Shown: positions 29,041 through 39,700, numbered from the stretch's first letter. The stretch: DNA of 64,000 bases from Rhodanobacter sp. C01 (GCF_002001045.1 NZ_MUNR01000008.1:186001-250000); one strand, 5' to 3'. A program made the numbers and translations. Notes: generated from the sequence alone by a model not told the origin.

Positions 29041-29495
29041 CGCGCCGCCACCGTATCGACCACGCGTACTTCACCAGTCAACCAGGACACGTTGACATGC
29101 CATTGCCGCTTGCCGCTCTGCAAGGTGATGCGGCCGCCGGTGGAGCTGCCATCGGGAAAGAAGCGGATGCGCCCGACGTGATCGCTCGGCTGGTCCTCTT
29201 TCGCGCTGGTGATGCTTATGCGCAATCCCTTGGGCAGGCGCACATCCTGCTCGTGCACATTGCGATAGGTGTTGGCGCGGGTGTCCACGTCGAAGTTCTG
29301 TTCCTGTCCGCGCACGATGGCTTGCGCACGCGTCGCCCGCAACGCGCCAGCCAGCTCGCTGCTGGCCGCACGCACGCGCGCACTGGCCAGCCCCTGCGTC
29401 ACTGCGACCGATACCGCAGCCGCCGCGATGCCGATCAGCAGGATCACCGCCAGCATCTCGAGCAGGGTGAAGCCGTGGGTGCGCGCAGCCCTCAT
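29037..29495 (-). CDS. gspH: Type II secretion minor pseudopilin GspH
   Basis: This 152-aa pseudopilin has leader MRAARTHG and motif FTLLEMLAVILLIGIAAAAV with Glu at +5. The beta-rich C-terminal part includes GRIRFFPDGSSTGGRITL, which is characteristic of GspH/FimT. It starts 3 nt after gspG and overlaps gspI by 4 nt. Confidence 0.93.
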   Translation of the reverse strand: MRAARTHGFTLLEMLAVILLIGIAAAAVSVAVTQGLASARVRAASSELAGALRATRAQAIVRGQEQNFDVDTRANTYRNVHEQDVRLPKGLRISITSAKEDQPSDHVGRIRFFPDGSSTGGRITLQSGKRQWHVNVSWLTGEVRVVDTVAAR

Positions 29496-29498
29496 GTC

Positions 29499-29924
29499 CT
29501 ATTGCCAGTTACCCACGTCCTGGCTGTAACCATCACCGCCAGGCTTGCCGTCCTGGCCGTAGAAGATCAGGTCGAAGTTGCCGTGCTGGCCCGGATACTG
29601 ATAACCGAAAGCGTGACCCCACGGATCCTTCAGATCCGACTCCTTCGCATACGGCCCCTGCCAGTTCGATGCATTGGCCGGTTTCACCACCAGATCCTCC
29701 AACTGCTGCGGCGGCGAGCCGTTGTCCAGCGCGTAGTTCTCGATCTTCTGGCTCAGCGTCAGCAATTGGGCCTTGCCGGCACCGTACTTGCCCTTGTCGA
29801 CGTTCTTGCCGACCTGGGTCACCACCACTGCACCGATGATGCCGATCAGCACGATCACCGCCAGCATTTCGAGCAGGGTGAAACCGGCCTGCAAGCCGAG
29901 TCGTCGTGGTTGTCTGTACTGCAT
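29499..29924 (-). CDS. gspG: Type II secretion major pseudopilin GspG
   Basis: This 141-aa major pseudopilin has motif FTLLEMLAVIVLIGIIGAVV with Glu at +5. The C-terminal domain is typical of GspG: DPWGHAFGYQYPG and a calcium-loop-like DGKPGGDGYSQDVGNW. The frame opens 11 codons earlier, but the ATG at 29924 has GAGGTGA a few bases upstream. It assembles into the pseudopilus that pushes substrates through GspD. Confidence 0.95.
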   Translation of the reverse strand: MQYRQPRRLGLQAGFTLLEMLAVIVLIGIIGAVVVTQVGKNVDKGKYGAGKAQLLTLSQKIENYALDNGSPPQQLEDLVVKPANASNWQGPYAKESDLKDPWGHAFGYQYPGQHGNFDLIFYGQDGKPGGDGYSQDVGNWQ

Positions 29925-29957
29925 GTGGGTCACCTCAGGGTTTGCGAAGGTTTGCAT

Positions 29958-31175
29958 CTACTGGATATTGCTGGTCAGGCTGAGCAGCGGCAGCAGGATC
30001 GCCGCCATGATGATTGCCACCATCACCGTCATCACGATGGTCAGCGCCGGCACCAGTGCCGCCAGCAGACGATCGATTGCACGCTTGGACTCAAGCTCAA
30101 AGGTGTCGGCCACTTTCAGCAACATGGTGTCGAGCTGGCCGGCTTCCTCGCCGACCTGCACCATCTGCATCGCCAGCCGCGGGAACAGCTTCGACTGCCC
30201 CAAGGCGAGGCTGAGACCGCCACCGCCCTTGACCTGCTCATGGGCCTCGCTCAAAGCCTTGTCCAGCGCACGATTGGCCGTGACCTGGCGCGCAATGGTC
30301 AATGCGCTCAACAGCGGCACACCGTTCTTCAGCAGAGTGCCCAGCGTGCGGGCGATCCGTGCGGTCTCCACCTTCAGCAGCAGCGGACCGACCAGCCGCA
30401 TCGTCAACAGCCGCGTGTGCCAGGCCAGCCGCATCTGCGGATCGCGCAGGCGCGCGCGCCAGACGAACAAGCCTCCACCAAGCACCAGCAGGATCAGCCA
30501 CCACCAGGTCTGCAAGGTATTGCCGATCACCAGCACCGCCTGGGTGATCCACGGGATCGGCACCTGCATGTCCTCGAAGATCGGCACGAACTGCGGCACC
30601 ACGTAGGCCAGCAGCAGCACCAACGAACCGAGCACACCCACCATCAGGAACGCCGGATAGATCAGTGCGTTGACGATGCTGCCGCGCAGCTGCTGGGCAC
30701 GCTCCAGATAGTCGGCGAGCCGGCGCAGGGTTTCTTCCAGCGAGCCACCCGCCTCGCCGGCGCGCACCAGGCTGACATACAGCTTGGGGAATACGCCGTG
30801 TTCCTCGTCCAGCGCAGACGACAGCGTATTGCCGCCACGCACGCGGTCACGCACGCGTTCGATCAGCTTCTTCGCACTCTCGCCTTCAGGCAGGTCGAGC
30901 AGGATGCCGAGCGCGCGATCCAGCGGCTGGCCCGCACCGAGCAGCGTCGCCAACTGGTGCGTGAACTGCGCCAGCTGGTCACCGCTGAACGGACCGCGCT
31001 TGAACAGGGCCGCCAGCCCGCTGGCTCCACCGGCAGCGTCGGCAGGCTGGGCCTCCAGCGGCGTATGGCCCTGATCCTGCAGTCGACCGATGACCTCGTC
31101 GACACTGCCAGCCTCCATCTGTCCATGCAGTATCTCGCCGGCATCGCTGACCGCCTTGTATCGGAACTGCGCCAC
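29958..31175 (-). CDS. gspF: Type II secretion inner-membrane platform protein GspF
   Basis: This 405-aa polytopic protein has two T2SSF domains (about residues 70-195 and 270-395), each with the GExxGxLdxxL-type helix (VRAGEAGGSLEETLRRLADY and VQVGEEAGQLDTMLLKVAD). Three TM segments include one at the extreme C-terminus. It starts one base after the gspE stop and works with GspE, GspL and GspM in pseudopilus assembly. Confidence 0.95.
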   Translation of the reverse strand: MAQFRYKAVSDAGEILHGQMEAGSVDEVIGRLQDQGHTPLEAQPADAAGGASGLAALFKRGPFSGDQLAQFTHQLATLLGAGQPLDRALGILLDLPEGESAKKLIERVRDRVRGGNTLSSALDEEHGVFPKLYVSLVRAGEAGGSLEETLRRLADYLERAQQLRGSIVNALIYPAFLMVGVLGSLVLLLAYVVPQFVPIFEDMQVPIPWITQAVLVIGNTLQTWWWLILLVLGGGLFVWRARLRDPQMRLAWHTRLLTMRLVGPLLLKVETARIARTLGTLLKNGVPLLSALTIARQVTANRALDKALSEAHEQVKGGGGLSLALGQSKLFPRLAMQMVQVGEEAGQLDTMLLKVADTFELESKRAIDRLLAALVPALTIVMTVMVAIIMAAILLPLLSLTSNIQ

Positions 31176-31176
31176 G

Positions 31177-32913
31177 TCAGCCTTCCTGCGTCACGCGCAG
31201 GACCTCTTCCAGCGTGGTGATGCCGGCCACGGCCTTGGCGATACCGTCCTCGTACATCGTGCGCATGCCTTCGGCGCGCGCCTGCTTCTCGATCTCGCCG
31301 GCATCGGCGCGCTGCATCACCAGCCGGCGCAGCGGGTCGCTCATGGTGAGGAATTCCATGATCGCGCGACGCCCCCGGTAACCGGTAGGATTGGCCGCGC
31401 TGCTGCCCGGTTTCCACAACCGGATCGGCCGCTCTTCGGTGTACTTCTCCAGTTCGAACTGCGCGATCACCTCGGGCAGCGCCTCATACGGAATGGCTGT
31501 TTCCGGATCGAGCCGGCGCACCAGCCGCTGCGCGAGAATGCCGTTGATGGTGGAACCGAGCAGATAATCCTCGACGCCCATGTCGAGCAGGCGCGTGACG
31601 CCGCCGGCGGCCGAGTTGGTATGCAGGGTGGACAGCACCAGATGGCCGGTAAGCGCGGACTGGATCGCGATGCGGCAGGTTTCCAGATCGCGCATCTCGC
31701 CGATCATGATCACGTCCGGATCCTGGCGCATGATCGAGCGCAGCGCGCCGGAGAAATCCAGCCCGATCTGCGGCTTCACCTGGATCTGGTTGATGCCTTC
31801 GAGCTGGTACTCGACCGGATCCTCGACCGTGATGATCTTCACGTCATTGGTGTTGATCTGCGATAACGCCGTGTAAAGCGTGGTGGTCTTGCCGGAACCC
31901 GTGGGACCGGTCACCAGCAGGATGCCATGCGGACGTTGCAGTACGTCGACAAAACGTTGCTGGAAGCTGTCGGTGAAACCGAGCGAGGCGAAATCGAACA
32001 CCACCGATTCGCGATCGAGGATACGCATCACCACCGACTCGCCGAAGCTGGTGGGCACGGTGGATACACGCAGGTCGAGCTCCTTGCCCTGCACGCGCAG
32101 CTGGATGCGGCCGTCCTGCGGCAGCCGGCGCTCGGCGATGTTCAGCCGCGCCATGATCTTCACGCGCGAGATCACCGCTGCCGTCGATGACGATGGCGGC
32201 GCTTCCACTTCATGCAGCACACCGTCGATGCGGTAACGCACCTTCAGCCGGTTTTCGAACGGTTCGATATGCACGTCCGAAGCGCGCTGCTCGACCGCAC
32301 GCTGCAGGATCAGGTTCACCAGCCGGATCACCGGCGCTTCGGACGCCAGATCGCGCAGGTGCTCGACGTCATCCTCTTCCGCCGCACTGCCGTCGAGGTT
32401 CTCGACAATCGTGCCCATCGCCGAGCGGCCGCTGCCGTAATAACGTTCGATCAGGCCATCGATTTCCGAGCGCAGACCAACCCGCAAGGCGACCGGCCGA
32501 CCGGCGGCCAACTCGACCGCCTGGAGCGGATACGGATCGGCCGGATCGGCCACCAGCAGGGCCAATCCAACCTCGGCGTCCTGCACCGGCACCACATGCT
32601 GTTGCTTCAGGAAGCGCAGCGACAGCTCGAGATCGGCCGGCGGCAATTCCGGCGCATCGCGCGCGGCCAGCAATGGCACCCGCAGCAGCTCCGCCCAGGC
32701 CTCGGCCAGATCGCGTTCGGACACCAGTCCGAGCCGAGCCATCAAGGTGGTCAGCGTGCCTTCCGCCGACTCTTCGTGCAGCCGGCGCGCACGACCCAGA
32801 TCGCTGTCTTTCAGACGACCGCGCGCAACAAGCCACGCGCAGACTTCCGCCTCGCGGTCAACCTCAGCCATGTGATCTCCATCAACCGACGGCTGGGTAG
32901 CTGTTGTCGACAT
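31177..32913 (-). CDS. gspE: Type II secretion ATPase GspE (XpsE), without tetracysteine motif
   Basis: This is the cytoplasmic hexameric ATPase that drives pseudopilus assembly, 578 aa from the ATG at 32913 (an ATG nine codons upstream is also possible). The N1E and N2E domains are followed by the ATPase core: Walker A GPTGSGKTTT with K342, Asp box ITVEDPVEYQL, Walker B DVIMIGEMRD and His box LSTLHTNSA. The C-terminal subdomain, which in many GspE proteins binds zinc through two CxxC pairs, has no Cys here: the usual positions read RRLDPETAIP and KPGSSAANPTGYRGR. First gene of the operon. A decayed partial copy lies at 47.0-47.4 kb. Confidence 0.95.
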   Translation of the reverse strand: MSTTATQPSVDGDHMAEVDREAEVCAWLVARGRLKDSDLGRARRLHEESAEGTLTTLMARLGLVSERDLAEAWAELLRVPLLAARDAPELPPADLELSLRFLKQQHVVPVQDAEVGLALLVADPADPYPLQAVELAAGRPVALRVGLRSEIDGLIERYYGSGRSAMGTIVENLDGSAAEEDDVEHLRDLASEAPVIRLVNLILQRAVEQRASDVHIEPFENRLKVRYRIDGVLHEVEAPPSSSTAAVISRVKIMARLNIAERRLPQDGRIQLRVQGKELDLRVSTVPTSFGESVVMRILDRESVVFDFASLGFTDSFQQRFVDVLQRPHGILLVTGPTGSGKTTTLYTALSQINTNDVKIITVEDPVEYQLEGINQIQVKPQIGLDFSGALRSIMRQDPDVIMIGEMRDLETCRIAIQSALTGHLVLSTLHTNSAAGGVTRLLDMGVEDYLLGSTINGILAQRLVRRLDPETAIPYEALPEVIAQFELEKYTEERPIRLWKPGSSAANPTGYRGRRAIMEFLTMSDPLRRLVMQRADAGEIEKQARAEGMRTMYEDGIAKAVAGITTLEEVLRVTQEG

Positions 32914-33443
32914 ACAAACCCCGAGGCGCGGAAACGCCATGAAACACTATGATCCGAAAAATCTTACCCGCCCACCCCGACCGTCATAGGTAACACAATC
33001 AAAGGCCATCATGCGAGCCTTGACTCTTCAAAAAAAATGAAGATCAAGCAACCTCGTCCAGCTTATTCAGACAATTGGATCAGCACTCGAGTTCGGCGCT
33101 TGCCACTGCCATGCAGGGCATTGTGCAGATCGTTATCAACGACGCGCACCTCCGGCCGGCGCCATCCATGACCCGGCACCCACTGACGTGGAGTTGGAAT
33201 CTTCTGCGACAGATCGATCGCGCCATCGTTACTGACCGTGTACGTACCGGATAAGTTAAGTAAAGCTGGCCGCGCAATCTAACGATAAGTTGCGCAAATT
33301 GATGCGACTGTGCTCACTGCAGAAGGTCCGATCGAAACCATTTCACTCATTCATATGCTCTGATCTATCTATATGGCTTGAATGGACGCACTGAAGAATA
33401 TTCACTTGGGTTGCAATCGCCATGGTCGTTCAGATCGGCCACG
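32914..33443. other. Intergenic region upstream of T2SS operon
   Basis: About 530 bases between gspE and the histidine kinase end. The part next to gspE should hold the operon promoter, but no clear -35/-10 pair was identified. The middle holds a coding-like remnant (33063-33278), listed separately. Confidence 0.5.
33063..33278 (-). pseudogene. Coding-like 3' gene remnant without start
   Basis: An open frame runs from a TAG at 33279-33281 to a TAA at 33063-33065 with no plausible start codon in its first half. The translation is protein-like, for example SGTYTVSNDGAIDLSQKI, then RQWVPGHGWRRPEVRVV and the end RRTRVLIQLSE. I do not recognise the family. It looks like the C-terminal scrap of a lost gene. 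Confidence 0.35.
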
Positions 33444-34865
33444 CTATGCGGGCAGCGCATCCACAGCCTTGGCTATGGCGACGGGCAAGTAGATATGGAA
33501 GGTGGTACCTGCACCAAATGCACTACTCACTTCTATGTGACCTCCGGCTCGATCGATCAGGCTATAGACAATGGCAAGCCCGAGACCGGTGCCACTGCCC
33601 GAAGGTTTGGTAGTGAAGAATGGTTCGAAGATTCGCATTCTGACGTCCTTGGACATACCGACACCGGTGTCGTGTATCGATAACACCATGGTCGAAGAGT
33701 CCTTTTGCGCAACCGCAATCGAGCACTCGCCACCGTTTGGCATGGCATCACGTGCGTTGGCTGCAAGATTGAGCAGCGCGAGCTCGAACTGACTGCGATC
33801 AAAGTTGATTACCAGCGGCATATCGGGCACATCGATACTCAGACGTACTGTGGGCGGCAGTGACTGGCGTAGCAGCGGCTGAAGCTCACGCAAGGCATCC
33901 GTGGCATCGAAGGATTCGACATGGGTAACGTCGCTGCGACTGAAGCTGAGTAATTTTCGGCAGATACTGGAACCGCGACGAGCAGCCAATTCGATCCCAT
34001 CCAGGGCATCGGCGAGTACCAGGGCATCCTTCATCAGCGCGTCCTTGTTGCGCTCAGTCACGGAGTCATCGATACGATCCCGTTCGGTAGTAAAGCCAAG
34101 AATGATCTCGAGCACGTTGTTCAAGTCGTGCGCTATGCCACTAGCAAGCCTTCCTACAGCATCCATTTTTTGCGCGTGCAACAACTGTTCCTGGGCACGC
34201 TCGCGTTCGGTCATTTCATGTTGAAGCTGGCGACGGTGTGCGTTCGACTCAGCGAGACCTTTACGCAGGCTGGTAACGCTAAGGTCAAGAATCACGACTA
34301 TCTGCACGTAATCCAGCGCCAAAGATGGAAGTTCACCGTAGGGGCCGGCCGTGACATACATCGCACGACTAAAAATGTAGTTCGACGTCATCCCAACGAT
34401 GAAGGTCAGCATGATCATCATGTAGCTCATCCACAGAGCCTTGCGCCCAAGCATGAGCGCCGCCAACGCCAGCACCACGATCAGTATCTGGTCCGAAGAT
34501 GCGCCCAGGGAAAATCCGAACGCGGCATAAGCGATGATTCCGGATCCGAGCAGAACCGCGAGATACTCCCCCACCGCCAGATGAAAGCGGCCCAAACGAA
34601 TCAGATACAGCCCCAACCATGCTGCAATGGTCATCGCCACGTCTGTTCCCAGATCGATGACGACCGCCATTCCAGGTGACAGCTTGGCTTGGTCGTAATA
34701 AGTACTTTGAAGATATGACCAATCGAACAACAACATGTAGATCTTGTTGAGCGGCGTACGAAACCCTTCGAACACGAACAACCATTGCATGAACACCGCA
34801 TTGCGACGGTCAACGGGATCGTTGATCGGAATACGCCCAGACCAACCCAGCAATCGTTCAAACAT
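33444..34865 (-). CDS. Membrane sensor histidine kinase
   Basis: This 473-aa sensor kinase has an N-terminal membrane region of about six helices (residues ~20-190) with no recognised extracellular domain, then a short coiled coil and the DHp/CA core. The H-box is [14 protein letters not shown] with H246, the N-box [15 protein letters not shown]1 DTGVGMS, the F-box [13 protein letters not shown] and G2 [13 protein letters not shown]. No receiver domain is fused. AGGGGA precedes the ATG. It is divergent from the TrmB/LuxR-like regulator (146 bp between starts). The nearest response regulator is about 11 kb away (45549-46277); partnership is inferred. Confidence 0.9.
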   Translation of the reverse strand: MFERLLGWSGRIPINDPVDRRNAVFMQWLFVFEGFRTPLNKIYMLLFDWSYLQSTYYDQAKLSPGMAVVIDLGTDVAMTIAAWLGLYLIRLGRFHLAVGEYLAVLLGSGIIAYAAFGFSLGASSDQILIVVLALAALMLGRKALWMSYMMIMLTFIVGMTSNYIFSRAMYVTAGPYGELPSLALDYVQIVVILDLSVTSLRKGLAESNAHRRQLQHEMTERERAQEQLLHAQKMDAVGRLASGIAHDLNNVLEIILGFTTERDRIDDSVTERNKDALMKDALVLADALDGIELAARRGSSICRKLLSFSRSDVTHVESFDATDALRELQPLLRQSLPPTVRLSIDVPDMPLVINFDRSQFELALLNLAANARDAMPNGGECSIAVAQKDSSTMVLSIHDTGVGMSKDVRMRIFEPFFTTKPSGSGTGLGLAIVYSLIDRAGGHIEVSSAFGAGTTFHIYLPVAIAKAVDALPA

Positions 34866-35011
34866 TTTTTCCCCTGACGCGTCGAGGTGTGTCGGTTGCC
34901 GATGATCGGAACGTCCTGTTCACTCACGTTTCGCGGTAGACGAGAAATGCTTACGATCGTGGGGCCGTCCAAACCCCCCACCTTGGAATTCCTGAACATG
35001 GCGGAAATGCA

Positions 35012-36061
35012 ATGAACGTGCTGAATACCAGAGCGACTACCTCAAGACCGCTGGAAGTCCTTGGTATCGATGAGATGCAAGAGCGCATTTATCGCGTTCT
35101 TCTGGCTCATCGCATGGCCACCACCGAAGATATAGCAAAGATGCTTTCCCTGTCGCCACGCAAGACCCAGCGACTGCTCGACAGCATCGAGTCCAAGGGC
35201 TTGGCAACCCACTCGCCAGAACAGCCACGGCGCTACATCGCCGCACCGCCGGAGCTTGCCGTCGAAGCGTTGGCCAGCCAACGCCGGGCAGATATTGAAC
35301 GAGCATGTTCCACGATACCCGAGCTGAAAAAGGAGGCCACAAGCACGGCGAACAATCAGGGGAATGAACAGGTTGTGGAGATCATCACCAGCCACGCCGC
35401 CTTGGGCCAAATCGTGACGCACCTTCATCAAACCGTTCAGAGCGAAGTCTTTGGCTTCCAGAGCGGCCCGAGTTTGAATCCCGATAGTCACCAACAAGGG
35501 CAGCGACCGGGCGTGCGCATTCGAAGCATCTCGGATATGGCCCATCTCGAAGCGCCCGGCTCGATGAATTCCCTTCGTCGCGTGATGCAACTGGGCGAGG
35601 AGGCAAGGGTCTTTCCGACCCTGCCCGTCACCATGTTCGTTGCCGACCGGCGCATAGGCCTGATTTTGAATGCCAAAAACCCTGCAAGTGGCCCAACGCT
35701 GCTGGTTCGAGCGTGCCCATTGCTCGACGCACTTTGCGCATTCTTCGAGCTCATCTGGGAACGGGCGACGCCCATCACGTTTACTCAAGCCGGGCAGCTG
35801 GAGACCGGCAAGCCCAACGCTCAATTGACCGAAGCAACTGAGCTGCTCCTCCCACTGCTGGCTGCAGGCCTCAACGACAAAGCGATCGCCCACGAAGCTG
35901 GAATATCCGACACCACACTCACCAGGCGTATCTCCGAACTGATGAAGTGCTTCGATACCCGAACCCGTTTCCAGCTTGGCTGGCGTGCCGCCTTGAATGC
36001 ATTTCCGAATGACTTGACGGTCAGCACCACCACCGCCAAGCCACCTTCGACGGCACGCTGA
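35012..36061 (+). CDS. TrmB-like / LuxR-like two-HTH transcriptional regulator
   Basis: This 349-aa regulator has two DNA-binding parts. Residues ~18-75 form a TrmB-type winged helix (QERIYRVLLAHRMATTEDIAKML ... RKTQRLLDSIESKGLA). Residues ~275-330 form a LuxR-type helix-turn-helix (LLAAGLNDKAIAHEAGISD, then TLTRRISELMKCFDTRTRFQLG). The middle domain resembles the PLD-like sensor region of actinobacterial TrmB-LuxR regulators. It is divergent from the kinase and upstream of the tandem S53 genes in the same direction. Control of those genes is inferred from position only. Confidence 0.8.
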   Translation: MNVLNTRATTSRPLEVLGIDEMQERIYRVLLAHRMATTEDIAKMLSLSPRKTQRLLDSIESKGLATHSPEQPRRYIAAPPELAVEALASQRRADIERACSTIPELKKEATSTANNQGNEQVVEIITSHAALGQIVTHLHQTVQSEVFGFQSGPSLNPDSHQQGQRPGVRIRSISDMAHLEAPGSMNSLRRVMQLGEEARVFPTLPVTMFVADRRIGLILNAKNPASGPTLLVRACPLLDALCAFFELIWERATPITFTQAGQLETGKPNAQLTEATELLLPLLAAGLNDKAIAHEAGISDTTLTRRISELMKCFDTRTRFQLGWRAALNAFPNDLTVSTTTAKPPSTAR

Positions 36062-36221
36062 CCGAAGCACTCGAAGTCCTTCAGGCAATAACGGCGATCT
36101 GCCGTTACCTGCTCCGAACACACCGAAGATTGGCGACTTTCCCCCATGAAGGAAAGACGGCAGCATTTCCCATTGCGCGCACCTCCTGGCCAAGCCGATA
36201 CTCAGGTTCAACCACGATCAG

Positions 36222-36428
36222 TCAACGGCTGAACAGAGGCTGGCCTTCACTGCTCGCGCAGAATTGCTCTGAGGTTTGCGTATCTATCGCTTTTTTGAGT
36301 GCACGGAAGAATTTTCGGGCCACGCTGCGTACTGGCATTTCGCCGATGGCGATGCCATGGATGCGCGCGCCTAAAGATTCAGGGTAATCGCAGAGTTCGC
36401 CATCATTGTGTGTGCCGATGCCGTAAGC
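36222..36428 (-). pseudogene. Coding-like gene remnant
   Basis: An open frame lies between a TAG at 36429-36431 and a TGA at 36222-36224. Its translation looks like genuine protein (GIGTHNDGELCDYPESLGA, then RSVARKFFRALKKAIDTQ and the end GQPLFSR). There is no good start with a ribosome-binding site and no family that I recognise. Probably a gene fragment. Confidence 0.3.
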
Positions 36429-36584
36429 CTACCCGGACGTGGTCGGCCGCTTGAAATTCCTCGATCAACACGTAAGGAGCATTGACTCGCGTAAATTTTT
36501 TTGCGCGACGGCGAACAGTGCTCTTCATTTAACACCCTTGATCCCACTGCTTGGTTGCATTCAACTACGTTATCGCAACGGATG

Positions 36585-36626
36585 TTTAGACGTCTAAATT
36601 ATTAAATATCATTTAGACGTCTAAAT
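36585..36626. promoter_or_regulatory. Twin TTTAGACGTCTAAA palindromes (operator pair)
   Basis: Two copies of the 14-bp perfect palindrome TTTAGACGTCTAAA lie at 36585-36598 and 36612-36625; the second extends to 16 bp. Their centres are 27 bp apart and enclose an AT-rich spacer. They lie about 130-170 bp upstream of the S53 start. A related site with the same AGACGTCT core lies upstream of the response regulator (46355-46368). A dimeric regulator binding cooperatively is the natural reading; its identity is unknown. Confidence 0.7.
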
Positions 36627-36757
36627 GGTGCAATGCAGCTTGCAACGATGATGGCAACAGCAGACGTTACGCACCGGGCTGCTTCTGAATGGGATAGGCA
36701 GCAGCCGTTACGGATCAGGCACTGATCTGAAACTTCTACTTGAGAGGGTGGGGAAAC

Positions 36758-39700
36758 ATGATTTTCAAATCGAGCACATGGCTCGCCATGGCAGGCATGC
36801 TCATAGGTGGAACACTTCCGCTTGGAGCATTTGCCGCGAGCGCAGCCCAGCAGGCACCTGGCTACTATCCAAGCTTCACGCCAGACACTTCACACATAAC
36901 TGCATCCATCAATAACTCAGCGCTGATTGCTGTAAAAAACAGCGAGCTTAGTCAGAGTCTGGCCAAGTACGACAGCGGAGTCCTGCTGTCCACAAAACAG
37001 ATTTCAAGCATGACATTGCTGCTCAAGCGCAGCCCCGAGAAACAACAGCAATTCCAGAGTTACCTCAGCGAACTGACCAACCCGAACTCGCCATACTTCC
37101 ATCACTGGCTGACGACCAAGCAGATCGGCACGATGTTCGGTCCGTCATCGACAGACCTTGCCAAGGTAACGCAGTGGCTGACCTCGCAGGGAATGAGCGT
37201 CAAGCGCGTCACTCCCGATGGCATGACCATTCGCTTTGCCGGTACGGCAGCGGCCGTCAACCAGGCCTTTCACGTGCAGCTGCACAGTTTCAATGTGAAC
37301 GGTGAAGCTCATTTCGGCCATCTGGCTGCACAGCAAATTCCTACCGCGCTGACACCGGTCGTGGATCGTGTTGTCTCATTGAACAACTTCTTTCCCAAGC
37401 CACAACATACCGATGTCGGAGTCGTGTCCAGGAACAAGCAGACCGGAAAGTGGCAGACGGCATCCAGGACCGGGGCGACGCCACAATTCACGGTCCCTGG
37501 TGGCACGGTCGACACCAATACGACCTACGACGTTGCACCCGCTGATTTCAATCAGATCTATAACGTCAATCCGTTGTGGAACCGAGGCACGCCCAACCGC
37601 GGCGCCGGCCAGACCATCGTGGTGCTGGAACGCACCGACGTAAATCCTGCCGACATCGCCGCATTCCGCGCAGCCTTCTTGCCGGCCGATGCCAAGGGCA
37701 CCGTGACGTATGTCCATCCGGATGACGGCCTCGGCGATGGCCCATGCCCGGATCCTGGCATGAACGGAGACGAGGGCGAGGCCGCCTTGGATGCCGAGTG
37801 GGCCGGTGCAGCGGCTCCGGATGCGAACATCGAGGTCGCATCGTGTGCCGACTCCGGCACCAGCTTCGGTCCGTTCACGGCAGCAGCAACATTGCTCGAA
37901 CCAGGTATTCATGGGGTAGGCACGTTACCGCCACCCATCTGGAGCCTGAGCTACGGCGCATGCGAGCTTGAAGACAGCGGCGATGCCTATCTTGCCGATG
38001 TTTTCTGGTCCGAGGCCGCCGCGCAGGGCGTCACAGTGTTTGTGTCCACAGGCGATGCCGGTTCGGCTGGCTGTGATCAAGGCGCGTTGTTTGCCGCGAC
38101 CTACGGGTCGGCCGTCAACGGGATGGCCTCCTCCACCTCGGACGTTGCTGTGGGTGGTACCGATTTCAACGACTTCAACAACTACGGCCAATACTGGGCA
38201 CCCACCAACCTGGCATTGGACCAATCGGCCCTCGGCTATATCCCGGAGCAAACCTGGAACGATTCCTGCGCCAGCAGCCAGCTCGATGCCTTGCTGGGTT
38301 ACTCCAACGGCCTCACCGCCTGTAACGACAGTAGTGGCAGGGGGCAAGACTTTCTCTCGATCGGCGGCGGCGGTGGTGGTGCCAGCACACTCTACACTCA
38401 GCCCGAATGGCAGATCGGTGTCTATGGTTCGGTCAATCACAACTCCCGCACTCTACCGGACGTCTCGCTCTTTGCAGCGAACGGTCTGTACGGCCATGCA
38501 CTGGTCTACTGCATGTCCGATGCGAACGAAAACGGTACAGCTTGCGATTACACCAACCCGGACGATGTCTACTACAACAGCGCAGGCGGCACCTCGTTCG
38601 CGGCGCCCGCCATGGCTGGCATCCAGGCGCTGATCAACCAGGCCACTGGGGGGCCGAACGGCAACATCTCGCCAACCCTTTACGGCGTTGCGAGCAAGGA
38701 ATACGGCACGAATGGCTCGCCGAACAACGCCATGCTGGCCAGCTGCAACTCGTCCAATGGCGCCAACGTCGGCAGTCAATGCGTGTTCAACGACGTCACT
38801 GTGGGCGACATCATCCAGCCATGCTGGGCAGGGTCCATCAATTGCTACTCGGGAAGCTCGGGCAGTAATCAGTTTGGTACGACGGTGGGCGGTACCGGCA
38901 GCTCGCTGACCTTGTTGCCAGCCTGGCAGACCAATGTTGGCTATGACATGGCTACCGGCCTTGGCAGCATCAATGCAGCAAATCTGGTCGATGCGGTCGT
39001 GAAATACCTGCAGCCGATTCAGCATACCGGCTATGCCGCACCGTACGATTTCCTGTCGTACAGCGAATTTGCGAACGACGGGTACAGCGACATCGCCCTG
39101 GTAGATCCTGTGAAGGGAACACTGGCTTCGCTGGCCATGAAGGGCAGCGTCGTGATGTACAGCGTTCCCCAACAGATTGCACCGGGTTATTCCATCGGTG
39201 CCGAGGGCGCAAATCTCGTTCCGCAGTTTGTTCCACTTGGCCTCAAATCCGGCGCCATGGCATGGACAGGGCCGGACAACCGTCTCTACCTCTGGTTCTC
39301 CGACGCGCTCGGCGGCTACTTCCCGTACAGCGTCGCTTCCTACCCCGCCGGCTGGAAGCTGCTTGGAGAAGGCGTCAATGACAGCAGCGGTACGCAGCAA
39401 TTGTTCTGGTTCAATGCCACGACCTCCCAGTTTGGCTGGTGGACGCTCGGCGTCGACGGGAACTACAACCCGATTGTCCAGACCATTTCACCGTTGACTA
39501 CCGTCGCGCCGGGTTATGTACCCACGTTGGCTGATGTCGACGGCGATGGCTATACCGACATCGTGTGGACCAGCACAGCCAACAACAGTGTCTACGTATG
39601 GATCAGCAATCATAATGGTGGCTATGTTGCACATAGCATCGCCGATCATCCAGCCGGCTTCACCTTGTTCGGTGCGGGCGATATCAACGGCGATGGCAAA

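Larger units (their letters stand above)
36062..36757. other. Long promoter region of the second S53 peptidase gene
   Basis: About 695 bases. The first half contains a coding-like minus-strand remnant (36222-36428). The second half (about 36480-36640) is AT-rich and carries two identical palindromes, listed separately. No supported intact gene. Confidence 0.5.

Noticed and set aside
29013..31220. 735-codon plus-strand open frame
   Set aside because: It runs antisense through gspF, gspG and gspH; its His/Gln/Arg-rich product is a shadow of those genes.
33024..33043. Small TCTTCA/TGAAGA hairpin with A-run loop near 33.0 kb
   Set aside because: Only six base pairs of mostly A/T; too weak to call a terminator.
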